Assembly: GCA_040954595.2 (NCBI GenBank)
Contig: CM082590.2
Location: forward strand, 1,488,001-1,552,000
Source of the DNA: Balanoglossus misakiensis
Taxonomy: Eukaryota > Hemichordata
Direction: 5' to 3'
Length of the DNA stretch: 64,000 nt
How positions within the stretch are numbered: position 1 is the stretch's first letter; each line of letters starts with the position of its first letter. A program made the translations under genes and the position numbers. The notes under the pieces are model-generated. The model saw only the letters and a program-made list of their open reading frames with translations, did not search any database and was not told where the DNA came from. Of the stretch, positions 52,386 through 60,950 are shown one piece after another.

Positions 52386-52605
52386 GAAGGGGTCGTCGCG
52401 CCGCGTTTGTTTATAAACATTACAATTCATCCACAACAAATTAGATCATTCTTAGAATGAACGAAGCAGCCAACTGTAGTGTAGACTGGGCATGGCAGCA
52501 ACTGACGATCCTAGTAGGTCGTGGCGACTGCAGTGGGGTTTGCACTGGTATGGGAGGGCATATTCTCATCAAGGGGGGACACCCTCGCGGCGCGACGACC
52601 CCTTC
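52386..52605. mobile_element. MITE-like element, 220 bp, perfect 20-bp inverted ends
   Basis: The left end (52386-52405) is a perfect reverse complement of the right end (52586-52605); the core is GGGGTCGTCGCGCCGCG. Weak similarity (CAACA...AG-GAAGG) may continue a further 10 bases outward. The interior is unique and non-coding. GC-rich inverted ends around a short non-coding body are typical of non-autonomous DNA transposons. No target-site duplication is visible, so the superfamily is open. Confidence 0.65.
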
Positions 52606-52799
52606 CCTACTGTTGCTGAAAAATACTTTTATATGAAAGTTGAAACAGTGATAGTTGCACATGAGGTATCTGATATGGCATTAACATAAACATAACAAAA
52701 TAAAGTTTTGAATGTTCCTTGCAATCTGCAATTGCATGAAAATATTCTCTAGTACTGTTAATGAAGTATATAATGTCTGCTCCTAATTCTGCAAAATGT
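52606..52799. other. AT-rich non-coding spacer
   Basis: No gene or repeat is supported apart from a gradual transition into the diverged minisatellite that follows. Confidence 0.4.
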
Positions 52800-53550
52800 G
52801 TGTTACTAAAATGTTATACCATTAGTGACACTATGACTAATAATAAAATATCATACTCTCCCCTTATGTATTTCAGCTGTTAATGAAATGATATTCCCAT
52901 CCCTATCTTTGTACTGGTACTAAGCTATAAGTAAAATGTTACACTTATCCCAAGCATAGTACTGGTATTATAACTGGTAGTCCAATGCCATGCCCATCCC
53001 CTTGCTGTGTTAATTGATAATAAAGTGTCATACCCTCCCCTTGTTCTGTACTGTTGCTGTTAATAAAATGTTATGACAATCCCTCATTGTACTACATGTA
53101 ATACTTAACTGTAAGTACAATATCATGCACATCCCTTGCTTTTTAGTAAAATGCCATGCCTTCCCCTAGTTCTGTACTATAACTGTTAGTCATATGTCAT
53201 GTCCAACACTCACTTTGTACTATAAGTTACCAATAATAAAAATGTCATGCCCTCCCTGCTTCTCTATAGTTGTTAATAAAATGTTACTCCCACCCCAAGG
53301 GTTGTACTGGTACTTGAACTGTTAGTAAAATATCATGCCCATGTTCCTAGTTATGAACTGACACGTTTAGGCTAATCAACTGTAATGCTCATGTACTTGG
53401 TTTAGTAAAATGTCTGCCAATGTCTTGCCTAGTTCTACAACTCATAATAAAATGCCATGCCCTCCCCTAGTTCCGTACTGTAGGGGTCAATAAAACGCAT
53501 TATCTGGCCACCCCTAGCTCTTAAGTTGATCGTATGCCATGCCGAAACCT
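52800..53550. repeat. Diverged minisatellite, unit about 43 bp, about 17 copies
   Basis: A degenerate phrase of the form taaTAAAATGtcATGCCCaTCCCCtaGTtcTGTACTgtta recurs at irregular spacing of 31-52 bases. Anchors are near 52807, 52844, 52884, 52932, 52981, 53021, 53064, 53116, 53147, 53198, 53235, 53280, 53325, 53405, 53445, 53490 and 53530. Copies differ strongly, so the array is old. There is no open reading frame through it. Confidence 0.75.
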
Positions 53551-53719
53551 AGTTCTGTATTGTGACTTAGAGCTTAGATGGTCCTATAAAGCTTATAAAA
53601 CTTGTGCACACTCCAAATAGGCCGAAAATGTCTTGTGTACCGACTGACAATAAACTGTCATTTCATCCCAGCTATGCACTCAAAAAATGACGTGGCATTA
53701 ACACTAGAGGACGTGTACT

Positions 53720-53774
53720 GATCTGAGTGAATCAGATCCCGTGAGGAGTACGGTGCCCAGAGTACACGTGTACT
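53720..53774. promoter_or_regulatory. Cluster of short perfect dyads with an E-box palindrome
   Basis: A hairpin with 7-bp arms GATCTGA/TCAGATC occupies 53720-53738, and a 14-bp palindrome AGTACACGTGTACT with central CACGTG lies at 53761-53774. These are possible protein-binding dyads; no adjacent gene is established. Confidence 0.3.
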
Positions 53775-53950
53775 AGTAGAGAAATGCCAAGTGTTGCTAC
53801 ATCTTCGCGCTTCGCCCGCCAGTGCTCTCCGGAAAATAGGAGTGTGGTCGAGCGAACACATGCGAGCAGAAAGTCGTGTTGCGACCATCGGTGAGGCGAA
53901 TTAAGACACAGCGCTAATAATAGTGTCTGTAACGACTATCACACCAAAAC

Positions 53951-54148
53951 TCATTTACAGTTAATATAAAAACAGACTACGTCGGAGAAGTCTTTCGACG
54001 TGTCTTCGTTTGCGAGGAGCCATTTGTATCTGCATTTGCATACCAGAAAGCCACACCTTCCAGCCTCGTTCGCGGGTGACTTGTTTGTAATTGCCAAAGG
54101 CGAGTTAGGCACGTGCTTAGTTTTTTGGGTGTCAGTGTAATCGTCCAT
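53951..54148 (-). CDS. Hypothetical small ORF, 65 codons
   Basis: The frame starts at an ATG in good Kozak context (accATGg) and ends at 53951. It has four Cys, all in the C-terminal half. I recognise no domain and there is no visible partner exon. It could be a chance frame in AT-moderate DNA; a splice-linked exon is the other possibility. Confidence 0.15.
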   Translation of the reverse strand: MDDYTDTQKTKHVPNSPLAITNKSPANEAGRCGFLVCKCRYKWLLANEDTSKDFSDVVCFYINCK

Positions 54149-55311
54149 GGTAACTTATTTGTCTATTACATATTTTATATGTCATCTTTCTTATCAAGCC
54201 TTGATCTAATTACATGTTATTTTCGTCAACACCACGGGTTCACAGAGTTTTGTTTCCAGGATGTCTGCAGTTGAATACAGCACACACGTCTGCTTCTTGC
54301 CTCGATGTCAGAGAGCGCAGCAATAAATAATGTATGGTAATTAGGTATATGTCACTTTCTTAGATCAAAATCATTTAAGTTAACAAAATAATGGTAAGTA
54401 CATAAAAAATTAAATGGGGGACGAGATAAGGGTGAAGCAATAGTAATTCAAATCAAATCAAATCTAAAATACACGTGAAATCCTGGTTTGTCTTCATTAA
54501 ACTAAATTGACGCGCATGAAGGGCTGCAGTCCATTTGTTAATTCTCTTGATCGTTCTCTCTATTGAACCCAACAGTAAAATACAAAAAGGTAAGCCAGAC
54601 CGGCCAGGTGCTAACTTGGTCTGACTGGTACGCTGGAAAGGGAAATCGTCAGACAGCACCATTTTCAGGACAAGATGTCAATTATGTTTGTGCTACCGGT
54701 GGATGCAATGGTCCTCTCATTGTATTATAGAGCTACTATATTTACGAAATTCGCTTAGCAATGCTTTGTTTCGGCTTTACAACCTGAAGCCAGAGTTTGA
54801 AGCAATGAGGTAGGCTGTTGTTATGTTGACCTTCCAAATTTTTGGCCAATTGAGAAAATTATTCGGCACATCAAGGGAGAATCTCCAATAATCTCTGCCG
54901 GAACAGTTGAAAAAGGACAAATCTATCGCATATGTCCCAAATGTCCCTGGCTAATTGGGCTGTGGAGACCGGCTGCATAAATGGGTTGTCACCTCAGACG
55001 AAATCATTTACGGTGCGAAGTGTAATTCTATTACGTCCTCACACTCAAGGAACCACATGAGATATGCACTGCGCATGAGTAACTTCAGTTGCACTGTTGA
55101 CCTACGCCAGCGAAACACGTTGTGTTCTCGTCTGGCTCAATTTTGCGATTATTTTTGTAACTTTGTTAAGCCGAGTTGGTCAAGGTACAATTCGGTGATA
55201 CTATTTGTTTTTGTCGCTCGAACGTGGTTCGATTTTAGCAGTTTTTAGTACGTCTGAAGACATTTGGAAGACTAACTTTGTGTTAGCGTCGCAACGTGAG
55301 TTGTACACGTC
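54149..55311. other. Non-coding DNA, probably including the 5' end of the DIRS-like element
   Basis: No gene is supported. The last several hundred bases before the DIRS gag ATG at 55312 should hold the left inverted terminal repeat and leader of that element. This cannot be confirmed because the right terminus lies outside the window. Short frames here (for example 54955-55248) lack coding features. Confidence 0.4.
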
Positions 55312-56535
55312 ATGCCACCCAAACGAAGTGTCAGCACGGACATTGCATCTAAGGATGCTGGGGGTGCAGTTGTTTCAGACGTTGACAAACAGTCCAAGCG
55401 TAAACGTGATAGTGCCGCTGTTTTAGTCACGGGCGACACAACGTCGGAGGCGACTACTAGCAAGGTGAGCAGGTCATCTGTAGACACACCGGCTGGTTCT
55501 GGTGAGATTTCGGCCATTTTGAATCTGCTTTCGGAGATCAAGGACAATCAGGGTAAGCTCACTACGCGTATGGAGAAAATTGAACAGGATTGATATTATG
55601 AAGATGACAATGATGTTTGTGTTGAAGATGTCGAGGATGAGACAACTGTCTCACGCATGAAACCTTCTGCTTCGGACGCGTCCGAAGTTGGTGCTACGGC
55701 TAGCGGCAGTGCTACTGCTACTGATGCCACTGTGAGTGATGTCACCAGTCAACCAAGCATGTTCAAGGATATGGCTACCAAGTTTCTTGTAAAGGAACAA
55801 TGTGATGATACTGTTGATGAAGATTTTGCTACTATGATTAATGCTTTCTTCAGGGATGGAATTCCTGATGAGAAATACAATGATCTTGTTAAGAAGTTTC
55901 TTCGCCCAGAAAACTGTCATGGGTTGACAAATGTAAGAGTAAACCAACCGATTTGGGATATCATACGCCCAGAGACAAGAACTTTGGACACAAAGTTCCA
56001 GGTAGTGCAAAATTCCCTTGTGAAGGGATCAGTTTGTGTAACTCAACTGGTTAGTGAACTAGCCAAGTTAAAGGACAAACCTCAGGATAATGTTGACATC
56101 CAGAAATTACTTGATCTGGGCACCCATTCACTGGCCTTTTTGGGGCACACCAATCGGCTGTTAAATCTCAGGAGACGAGATTGCATTAAACCGGATTTGA
56201 GACTGGATTATCTCCATTTGTGCTCTTCTACTGTGCCATTCACAGACTATTTGTTTGGCGATGACATTTCCAGACGAGTAAAAGATATACAAGAAGTCAA
56301 TAAGGCTGGAAATAAAATTGGTGTGCGACAAATGAGAGGAGGTTATCGTGCCAGAATGAGAGGTCGTGGTTTCCGCTACAGAGGACCAGTTAGAGGTCGT
56401 GGCAACTACAGACAATTTGCTGAATACCGTGATAGTCCAAAAAACTACTACAAAGGGCCAAGGCCTCAAGCCAAGTCTCAAGCGAAGAAGAGGCTATGGA
56501 TACCACTGCTGTTTCACCTGGGAGTATTTCACTAG
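55312..56535 (+). pseudogene. DIRS-like retrotransposon ORF1 (Gag) with one in-frame TGA
   Basis: The frame from ATG 55312 to TAG 56533-56535 is open for 407 codons except for a TGA at 55591 (codon 94); sequence on both sides is coding in the same frame. An in-frame stop lies five codons upstream, supporting this ATG. The N-terminus is basic and Ser/Thr-rich, followed by a predicted coiled coil (ISAILNLLSEIK, about residues 75-92) and an acidic stretch. Residues about 303-318 (LCSSTVPFTDYLFGDD) match the signature of DIRS1-type ORF1 proteins. The C-terminus (about 341-366) is RG-rich (RGGYRARMRGRG), suited to RNA binding. The pol frame overlaps its end by 40 bases, as usual in DIRS elements. 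The stop may be a mutation, a read-through site or a base error. Confidence 0.75.
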
Positions 56536-56703
56536 GTAATGTACAAAGTTTTACAGCAGTTAGACTGAAACATTTTGCAGATAAATGGCGTAATATTACA
56601 TCTGATGAACGTATAATTGATATTGCTCTGCATGCTCACATTGAATTTACCAATGGTCTTCCACCAGTGCAAGTGTATGCACCTAAATCAGCATCTTTCA
56701 ATG
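56496..56703 (+). pseudogene. DIRS-like pol (RT-RNase H) 5' fragment, interrupted by insertion
   Basis: ATG 56496 opens a frame overlapping gag by 40 bases. The first about 70 residues resemble the start of DIRS reverse transcriptase (LKHFADKWRNITSDERIIDI then HIEFTNGLPPVQ). Reading then runs into the terminal repeat of another element at 56704 and stops at 56724-56726 after foreign codons. No RT motif is reached. The rest of pol, if present, should lie beyond the inserted element, right of 64000. Confidence 0.75.
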
Positions 56704-56783
56704 CTATAATATTTAAAGCCTTATAACTCCGCTCTAGAATATGCCTATTGTTATAGGAGTGGGTCCGGGTTTTATGTTATGTT
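56704..56783 (-). repeat. Ngaro terminal repeat B2 (80 bp)
   Basis: This is an exact 80-bp match to 57050-57129, from CTATAATATTTAAAGCC to ATGTTATGTT. It abuts host DIRS pol sequence on its left, so it is the outer 3' end of the inserted element. Confidence 0.85.
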
Positions 56784-57049
56784 GGCCAAATTCCAGAGCG
56801 GGGTTGCTGAAGGGTGGGAGGGTGGGCAAAACTCCCAAATCGCTCATCGGTACACATAAACCCCCACCCGCCCGCCACTTATATGCCCTGACCTTCCACC
56901 TTATCTGCTCTAACTGCTGCCTCCTGTGGTTAAGGAATGGTACTGAGCCCATGTGCGGATATTCGCTAACTTTTATACGGGTTCTCATGAATATTCATAA
57001 TAAATTAGCATATGCGGATATATATCGCGTAGTGATGCGGCTTTAAATA
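56784..57049 (-). repeat. Ngaro segment A2 between the two B repeats, with promoter-like motifs
   Basis: These 266 bp separate B1 and B2. In YR elements with split direct repeats this position is A2, a copy of the 5'-terminal A1, which normally carries the promoter. On the minus strand there is a TATAAAAG box (56970-56977) and a 12-bp palindrome ATGAATATTCAT (56987-56998). No matching A1 is visible upstream of the gag at 61683; it would be expected beyond 64000 if the second copy is intact. Two open frames across it are not coding. Confidence 0.6.
56970..56977 (-). promoter_or_regulatory. TATA box in Ngaro segment A2
   Basis: The minus strand reads CCCGTATAAAAGTTAGCG, a strong TATA-box match in the segment predicted to duplicate the element's promoter. 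It is non-functional for this copy, because it lies downstream of the genes unless the element circularises. Confidence 0.4.
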
Positions 57050-57066
57050 CTATAATATTTAAAGCC
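57039..57066. other. 11-bp inverted repeat at the A2/B1 junction
   Basis: GGCTTTAAATA (57039-57049) and TATTTAAAGCC (57056-57066) are perfect inverted copies with a six-base spacer CTATAA. The ends of segments A and B thus carry the same short inverted sequence facing each other, as expected at a joint between the two termini of a circular intermediate. Confidence 0.65.
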
Positions 57067-57129
57067 TTATAACTCCGCTCTAGAATATGCCTATTGTTAT
57101 AGGAGTGGGTCCGGGTTTTATGTTATGTT
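57050..57129 (-). repeat. Ngaro terminal repeat B1 (80 bp)
   Basis: This is the exact partner of 56704-56783 at an offset of 346 bp. It lies downstream of the recombinase gene and its poly(A) signal. The same sequence recurs at the 62047 junction. Confidence 0.85.
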
Positions 57130-57257
57130 ATGCGAAACTCCCTGCTTTATGGATGCACAACTTTTCCTATTTCCCACCCAATCCTTTAATACCCATACAC
57201 ACCCACTCCTACACCCATAATATATATGAAAACACGTGTCAATTCTAAGATATGAAC

Positions 57258-57263
57258 TTTATT
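57258..57263 (-). terminator. Poly(A) signal AATAAA, Ngaro copy 1
   Basis: AATAAA on the minus strand lies about 80 bases after the recombinase stop codon (57342-57344), the expected place for 3' end formation of the element transcript. Confidence 0.6.
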
Positions 57264-57341
57264 CTTGCTACGATTACGTACAGAAATCAAGCCCCATACA
57301 TCTGTAAATTAGGTTATTGTGCCATTAAGGAGCGGACTGGT

Positions 57342-58699
57342 TTAGAATGCCATAGTGAAGTCTGTTAGATCATTCGCCTGTTCGTAGTTTCGCGTCAGGA
57401 TCTCTCCTGCATCAGTCACCTCTTTTAACTTCTGGGCTGGTCCTTGGGCCGCTGACACAGAAGATAGTTTGGTGTAATGATTGGCTGTATCTTCTGAACG
57501 CCAACCTATGTGACGCATAAGCTCACTCAACTCCACCCCCGCCAAGGATAATGTGATCGCGCATGCGCTTCTGAGACTGTGTGGTGTTTCCCCTCTATCC
57601 ATGTTTAGCTCCTGTAGGTACACTTTGAGGCGACTGTACGCTGTTTGGGATGATAGAGGGCGTTGCTCGACTTCACCGCTCGGGGTTGTTGGCCGAAATA
57701 GATGACCTCTGCGCAAGTTTACCCCAATCCTTTCCGCCAATGTGATGTATTGTTCTACAGCGTGTACTGGGCAAATATCCACATCTTTACATCGTTTAAG
57801 GGCAAACATATTTGAAGATGCGCCCCTCAAGGTTTTTCCATAGGTGTGATTGAAAATGAAGCCGGAGTTGTCTGGAAAACGTAGAATTTCTTGTGTTTTT
57901 ACATGCCCCAGATCACCCGCCCTGTCGCCGGAAAATGCAAGTACTTTAAAGAACGCTAAATCCCTGGCCAGTATGTAAATTTGGGTGAGCGATCTTGCTA
58001 CGTCTAGCTTACTTAATACGTGGTTGAATATACGTTTCATTTTTTCTAGAAACAGTGGTTTAGCTTGTCTAGGGGTAATATGTGCTCTGGCTTGTTCTTC
58101 CGATATTTTTTTACGTACCTAAATACCATCGTGGATTTTGCCGGGTTTGCATTATTCGACACTGAGTTGAAACAGACGCCGAGTTTTGAAACCATGTTTT
58201 TTATTGTACTTGATTTCAGTCGTCTGGGGCAATGACACGGCATTGTACCTGTCCTTCCATAAAAGTCACAAGTATCAACGTGTATTTGCGTTTTAGCGTC
58301 TTTATCCTTGTATATTAGGAATCTGACGACATCCTCAGGTTTTGCCGTTATGAAATTGGTAGTTGGTGATGTAGCGGCTAGAAACTGCTCGAACTGCTGT
58401 ATGAGTCTGTCTTTCTGTATTTCGTATAGTGATCTTTGACCGAGAACCTCATGCATGCGTCGGTTTATAGCCTGGATATCCGGCGGACTACCCTTCTTGT
58501 GACCCGTGTGTGGGGTTGTGAGAGAGACTAGGGTAGTAGAACATACATCACATTCAGTATTGGTGGTCTTGCTTGTAGTGCCACATATATAGCATATCAT
58601 CTGATGGGAGACAAAGGAAATACTATTGTAGTTTAGATGCGATATTGAGCCTAATATTGTCACATATGGATGCCATTGTGTCGAAATGTATTTGTACAT
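57342..58699 (-). CDS. Ngaro tyrosine recombinase (YR), copy 1, one frameshift
   Basis: This integrates the DNA copy by strand exchange at the target. Two frames, 58046-58699 (217 codons) and 57342-58040 (232 codons), belong together. Coding continues from the first into the second at a T7 run (58106-58112 on the plus strand) where one base is missing. N-terminal part: zinc-ribbon cysteines C36, C39, C50, C53 and a second cluster H140, C144, C155, C157. Catalytic part, numbered in the 232-codon frame: R40 in SGDRAGDLG, K69, H154-x-x-R157, H177 in HIGW and nucleophile Y189 in NHYTKL, so all recombinase residues are present. A splice-acceptor-like tract precedes an internal ATG at 58600, which may be the true start. 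The break may be a mutation or a consensus indel; the identical copy at 62335-63692 shares it. Confidence 0.88.
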
Positions 58700-58715
58700 T
58701 ATAATTACTGGGAAT

Positions 58716-59810
58716 TTAAGTGCTGGGTTTGAAAATCACTGCATATAAATCGCAGCGAAGTGGAAATTCATTGTAACCATTTCGCGATGGCGCTTGAATG
58801 ACCCCTTCTTCTCCCTTTTTACCAATTAGCTTCGTGTGTGTTGCTTTTTGACGTATCAGTGGCCAGAACGGCTCCAAGAAGCGCCCTCTTGGGACTATGA
58901 CTGTGGCTGTATACCGTTTATCTACGATGTGTCGGAGGACCGCATGCACCAATGGAAATGGCGGGTAGACATATGAGGTTTCCTGCCTAGAAAATGTGTG
59001 CTGGAAAAAGTTTACACCTTCACTTCTGGTTTGCTGAAATGGGGAGACGAACCGTGTTAGTTTTGCATTTGAGCTGTTTGCCATTGCATCAACGTGGTGT
59101 GGGCCAAATTTCTCTTCCAGTAATTGCCACGCACGTGGAGACAGACTTGAATTCTTTAGTGAGATATCGCGAGATGCTCCATCAGCTTCGTTTTCTGCGG
59201 ACCTGACATGTATTAGCTTCAGTGTGACGTTGTTGTCCATGCAAAAACGAAATATTTTCCTGATAATTTCGTTGAGGGCGTTCGATTTGGTGCCTGGGAC
59301 TCCATTTGACCATACTTGGACCAGTGTCATAGAATCCACGTGTACATCGAGCCGCGTGTTCTTAACAGATCCCTGGAATGCGATCAGTGCTCGAGACAGC
59401 GCTTCCGCCTCCTTCAGGACGATTGGGTTTTGTCTCCATACTGTCTCCCACATATCACTGACAGCGGTATCCGTGGCTTCTGTGTCCGATCTATGTAATA
59501 CAGCACCCCATTTGTAAGAACTGGCGTCTGTAGACATGGTTACCCGGACATGGTTTTCAGTTGGCCAATGGAATGTCCTTGGGGTTGTGACCACTTGTAC
59601 CCACTCTTGCAATTCTTCTCTGAGTGGGCCTTTGATTGGCACCATGTACTTTGCCTGTTTATTTGCGGCAGCAATTGAGCGTGCCATCTGACGGATATAT
59701 AGACGAGCACACGGGATAGCAAGGGAGAACGAGACACACTTTCCCATGATCCTTTGTAGGGATGATAATGGAGCGATACGACCGTCCAATACTTGGTTAA
59801 CTAGCGTTAT
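58716..59810 (-). CDS. Ngaro RNase H domain and C-terminal region (3' part of pol)
   Basis: This degrades RNA of the RNA-DNA hybrid during reverse transcription. The 357-codon frame from 59789 shows the RNase H acidic set: D88 (STDASSYKWGAVL), E127 or E129 (LKEAEAL), D152 (VDSMTLVQVWSNG) and D203 (ENEADGASR). Residues 215-357 form the extension typical of DIRS/Ngaro pol (HHVDAMANSSNAKLTRFVS; YPPFPLVHAVLRH). The upstream motif LQRIMGKCVSFSLAIPCARL is the RT-connection part, so this is the continuation of RT. The frame changes by one base at the A4 run 59811-59814. The stop is 17 bases before the recombinase ATG. Confidence 0.87.
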   Translation of the reverse strand: MTLVNQVLDGRIAPLSSLQRIMGKCVSFSLAIPCARLYIRQMARSIAAANKQAKYMVPIKGPLREELQEWVQVVTTPRTFHWPTENHVRVTMSTDASSYKWGAVLHRSDTEATDTAVSDMWETVWRQNPIVLKEAEALSRALIAFQGSVKNTRLDVHVDSMTLVQVWSNGVPGTKSNALNEIIRKIFRFCMDNNVTLKLIHVRSAENEADGASRDISLKNSSLSPRAWQLLEEKFGPHHVDAMANSSNAKLTRFVSPFQQTRSEGVNFFQHTFSRQETSYVYPPFPLVHAVLRHIVDKRYTATVIVPRGRFLEPFWPLIRQKATHTKLIGKKGEEGVIQAPSRNGYNEFPLRCDLYAVIFKPST

Positions 59811-60900
59811 AAAAGTATGCCTCGTCGGGTATTGAGAATGCGTTGGCTACTGTGTCGACGGTCATACCCAGCATAATTAGAGACTGTGTTGGCCTGAGGA
59901 CGCTCTTATCTAAAGATATAAAATATCCCGCATCTATACATAACTTGATTAATATATAGGCCGCAGCTTCAGTGAGTTGGTACCTGGTCCATTCGTTGTC
60001 GGTAGTTGCTTGTGGTAAGTATAGTGCGCCCACATGTCTGTCGTCGATGTACTGTATACATGGTACGCCAAGAGACCTCGCATAGCTGGTAATACAGTAT
60101 CCCACGTTCTGGTATATGAAGGCGGATAATTTCCATCCAAACGGTAGAGTGTTGTTCACATACCAGGATCCCGCCCACTGGAAACCAACGTAACGCCTTT
60201 CGTCCTCTGCCAGTAGGATGTGATCGTATCCGCTCTTGTCATCGCATTTTATTTGATAATCACACGATTGCAGGTATTTTGAAACTTCTATCAGCTTATC
60301 CAATTTAAAAGGCATGTCCTTCATCCAAAGGTTGAGAAATCTCATATCGATACATAGACGAGGCTTTTGGGGTTCAATTGTGATGGGCATAACTATATGA
60401 GGGGGAGGGGCACACCCTACTCTGCCCCACACCGAAATGGCTCCAGACTTGATTCTATCTTGCAGGGTATTAGCAATAAATTCTCCAAATTTACTACAAT
60501 TCGGGTTGTTGTAAAATAACTTGTGAGGGGGTGTATCGTGATCGTATTCGACTCCTTTAAATTGTCCCGAAAAGTGACGAGTGTAATCCGAGATTTTGAC
60601 TTTCTCCCGCAACCATGACATAACTAAGTCTTTGTTGTCTAGCCCATTTGTGATGCGATCCCATTCTTGAAGATGTTGATGGACTTCACCAGCCTTAAAT
60701 TCAGCTGGATTTCTATAATTTAACTCTTGGGGGCGGGACAGGGTTCTTCCAAAGGCGACCTCTTCGACAGCTGGATTCCCTCCCATCACTTCCTGTCTGG
60801 GGGCGCCCTCCCATGATACCCATGAATACGAGACACGTCCACCACTTGCTTGATGAACGGGGTAGTTCATTTCCCACTGTGGGGTCAAAAACTGAAACAA
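59797..60900 (-). CDS. Ngaro reverse transcriptase (5' part of pol)
   Basis: This copies element RNA into DNA. The 367-codon frame contains the polymerase core: first Asp box IKCDDKSGYDHI (about residues 217-228), TLPFGWKLS (251-259) and the catalytic YIDDRHVG (284-291). DRH-G after YID is a hallmark of Ngaro RTs. The frame opens with TTG at 60900; the first ATG is residue 11. A splice-acceptor-like CCTTTTGTTTCAG ends at 60892, so the real start may be an upstream exon. It ends in a premature stop at 59797-59799 caused by a one-base excess at the A4 run 59811-59814, beyond which RNase H continues in another frame. Confidence 0.88.
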   Translation of the reverse strand: MFQFLTPQWEMNYPVHQASGGRVSYSWVSWEGAPRQEVMGGNPAVEEVAFGRTLSRPQELNYRNPAEFKAGEVHQHLQEWDRITNGLDNKDLVMSWLREKVKISDYTRHFSGQFKGVEYDHDTPPHKLFYNNPNCSKFGEFIANTLQDRIKSGAISVWGRVGCAPPPHIVMPITIEPQKPRLCIDMRFLNLWMKDMPFKLDKLIEVSKYLQSCDYQIKCDDKSGYDHILLAEDERRYVGFQWAGSWYVNNTLPFGWKLSAFIYQNVGYCITSYARSLGVPCIQYIDDRHVGALYLPQATTDNEWTRYQLTEAAAYILIKLCIDAGYFISLDKSVLRPTQSLIMLGMTVDTVANAFSIPDEAYFYNAS

Positions 60901-60925
60901 AAGGAAAACAGCAAAGCTTAGGACA

Positions 60926-60950
60926 CTTTTTTTTTTTTTTTTTTTTTTTT
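60926..60950 (-). repeat. 25-base poly-T tract (poly-A on the element strand)
   Basis: Twenty-five uninterrupted T lie in the gag-RT spacer. On the minus strand they are a poly(A) run following a GC-rich segment with a hairpin CCTGC-CTTC-GCAGG (60975-60988). This resembles the tail of a short retroposed insertion such as a SINE, although no tRNA promoter boxes were recognised. Confidence 0.5.

Noticed and set aside
53658-53888. 76-codon minus-strand frame
   Set aside because: It overlaps palindromic DNA, with no domain and no splice partner; not distinguishable from chance.
54453-54662. Minus-strand frame with a faint LINE reverse-transcriptase thumb look (ERTIKRINKWTAALHARQF)
   Set aside because: Only about 20 residues are suggestive, with no adjoining RT motifs; chance similarity is likely.
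56734-57046. Open frames on both strands across the A2 segment
   Set aside because: They read through terminal-repeat DNA shared with non-coding copies and show no domain.
58994-59517. Plus-strand frames opposite RNase H
   Set aside because: They are antisense shadows of a well-supported pol gene with catalytic motifs.
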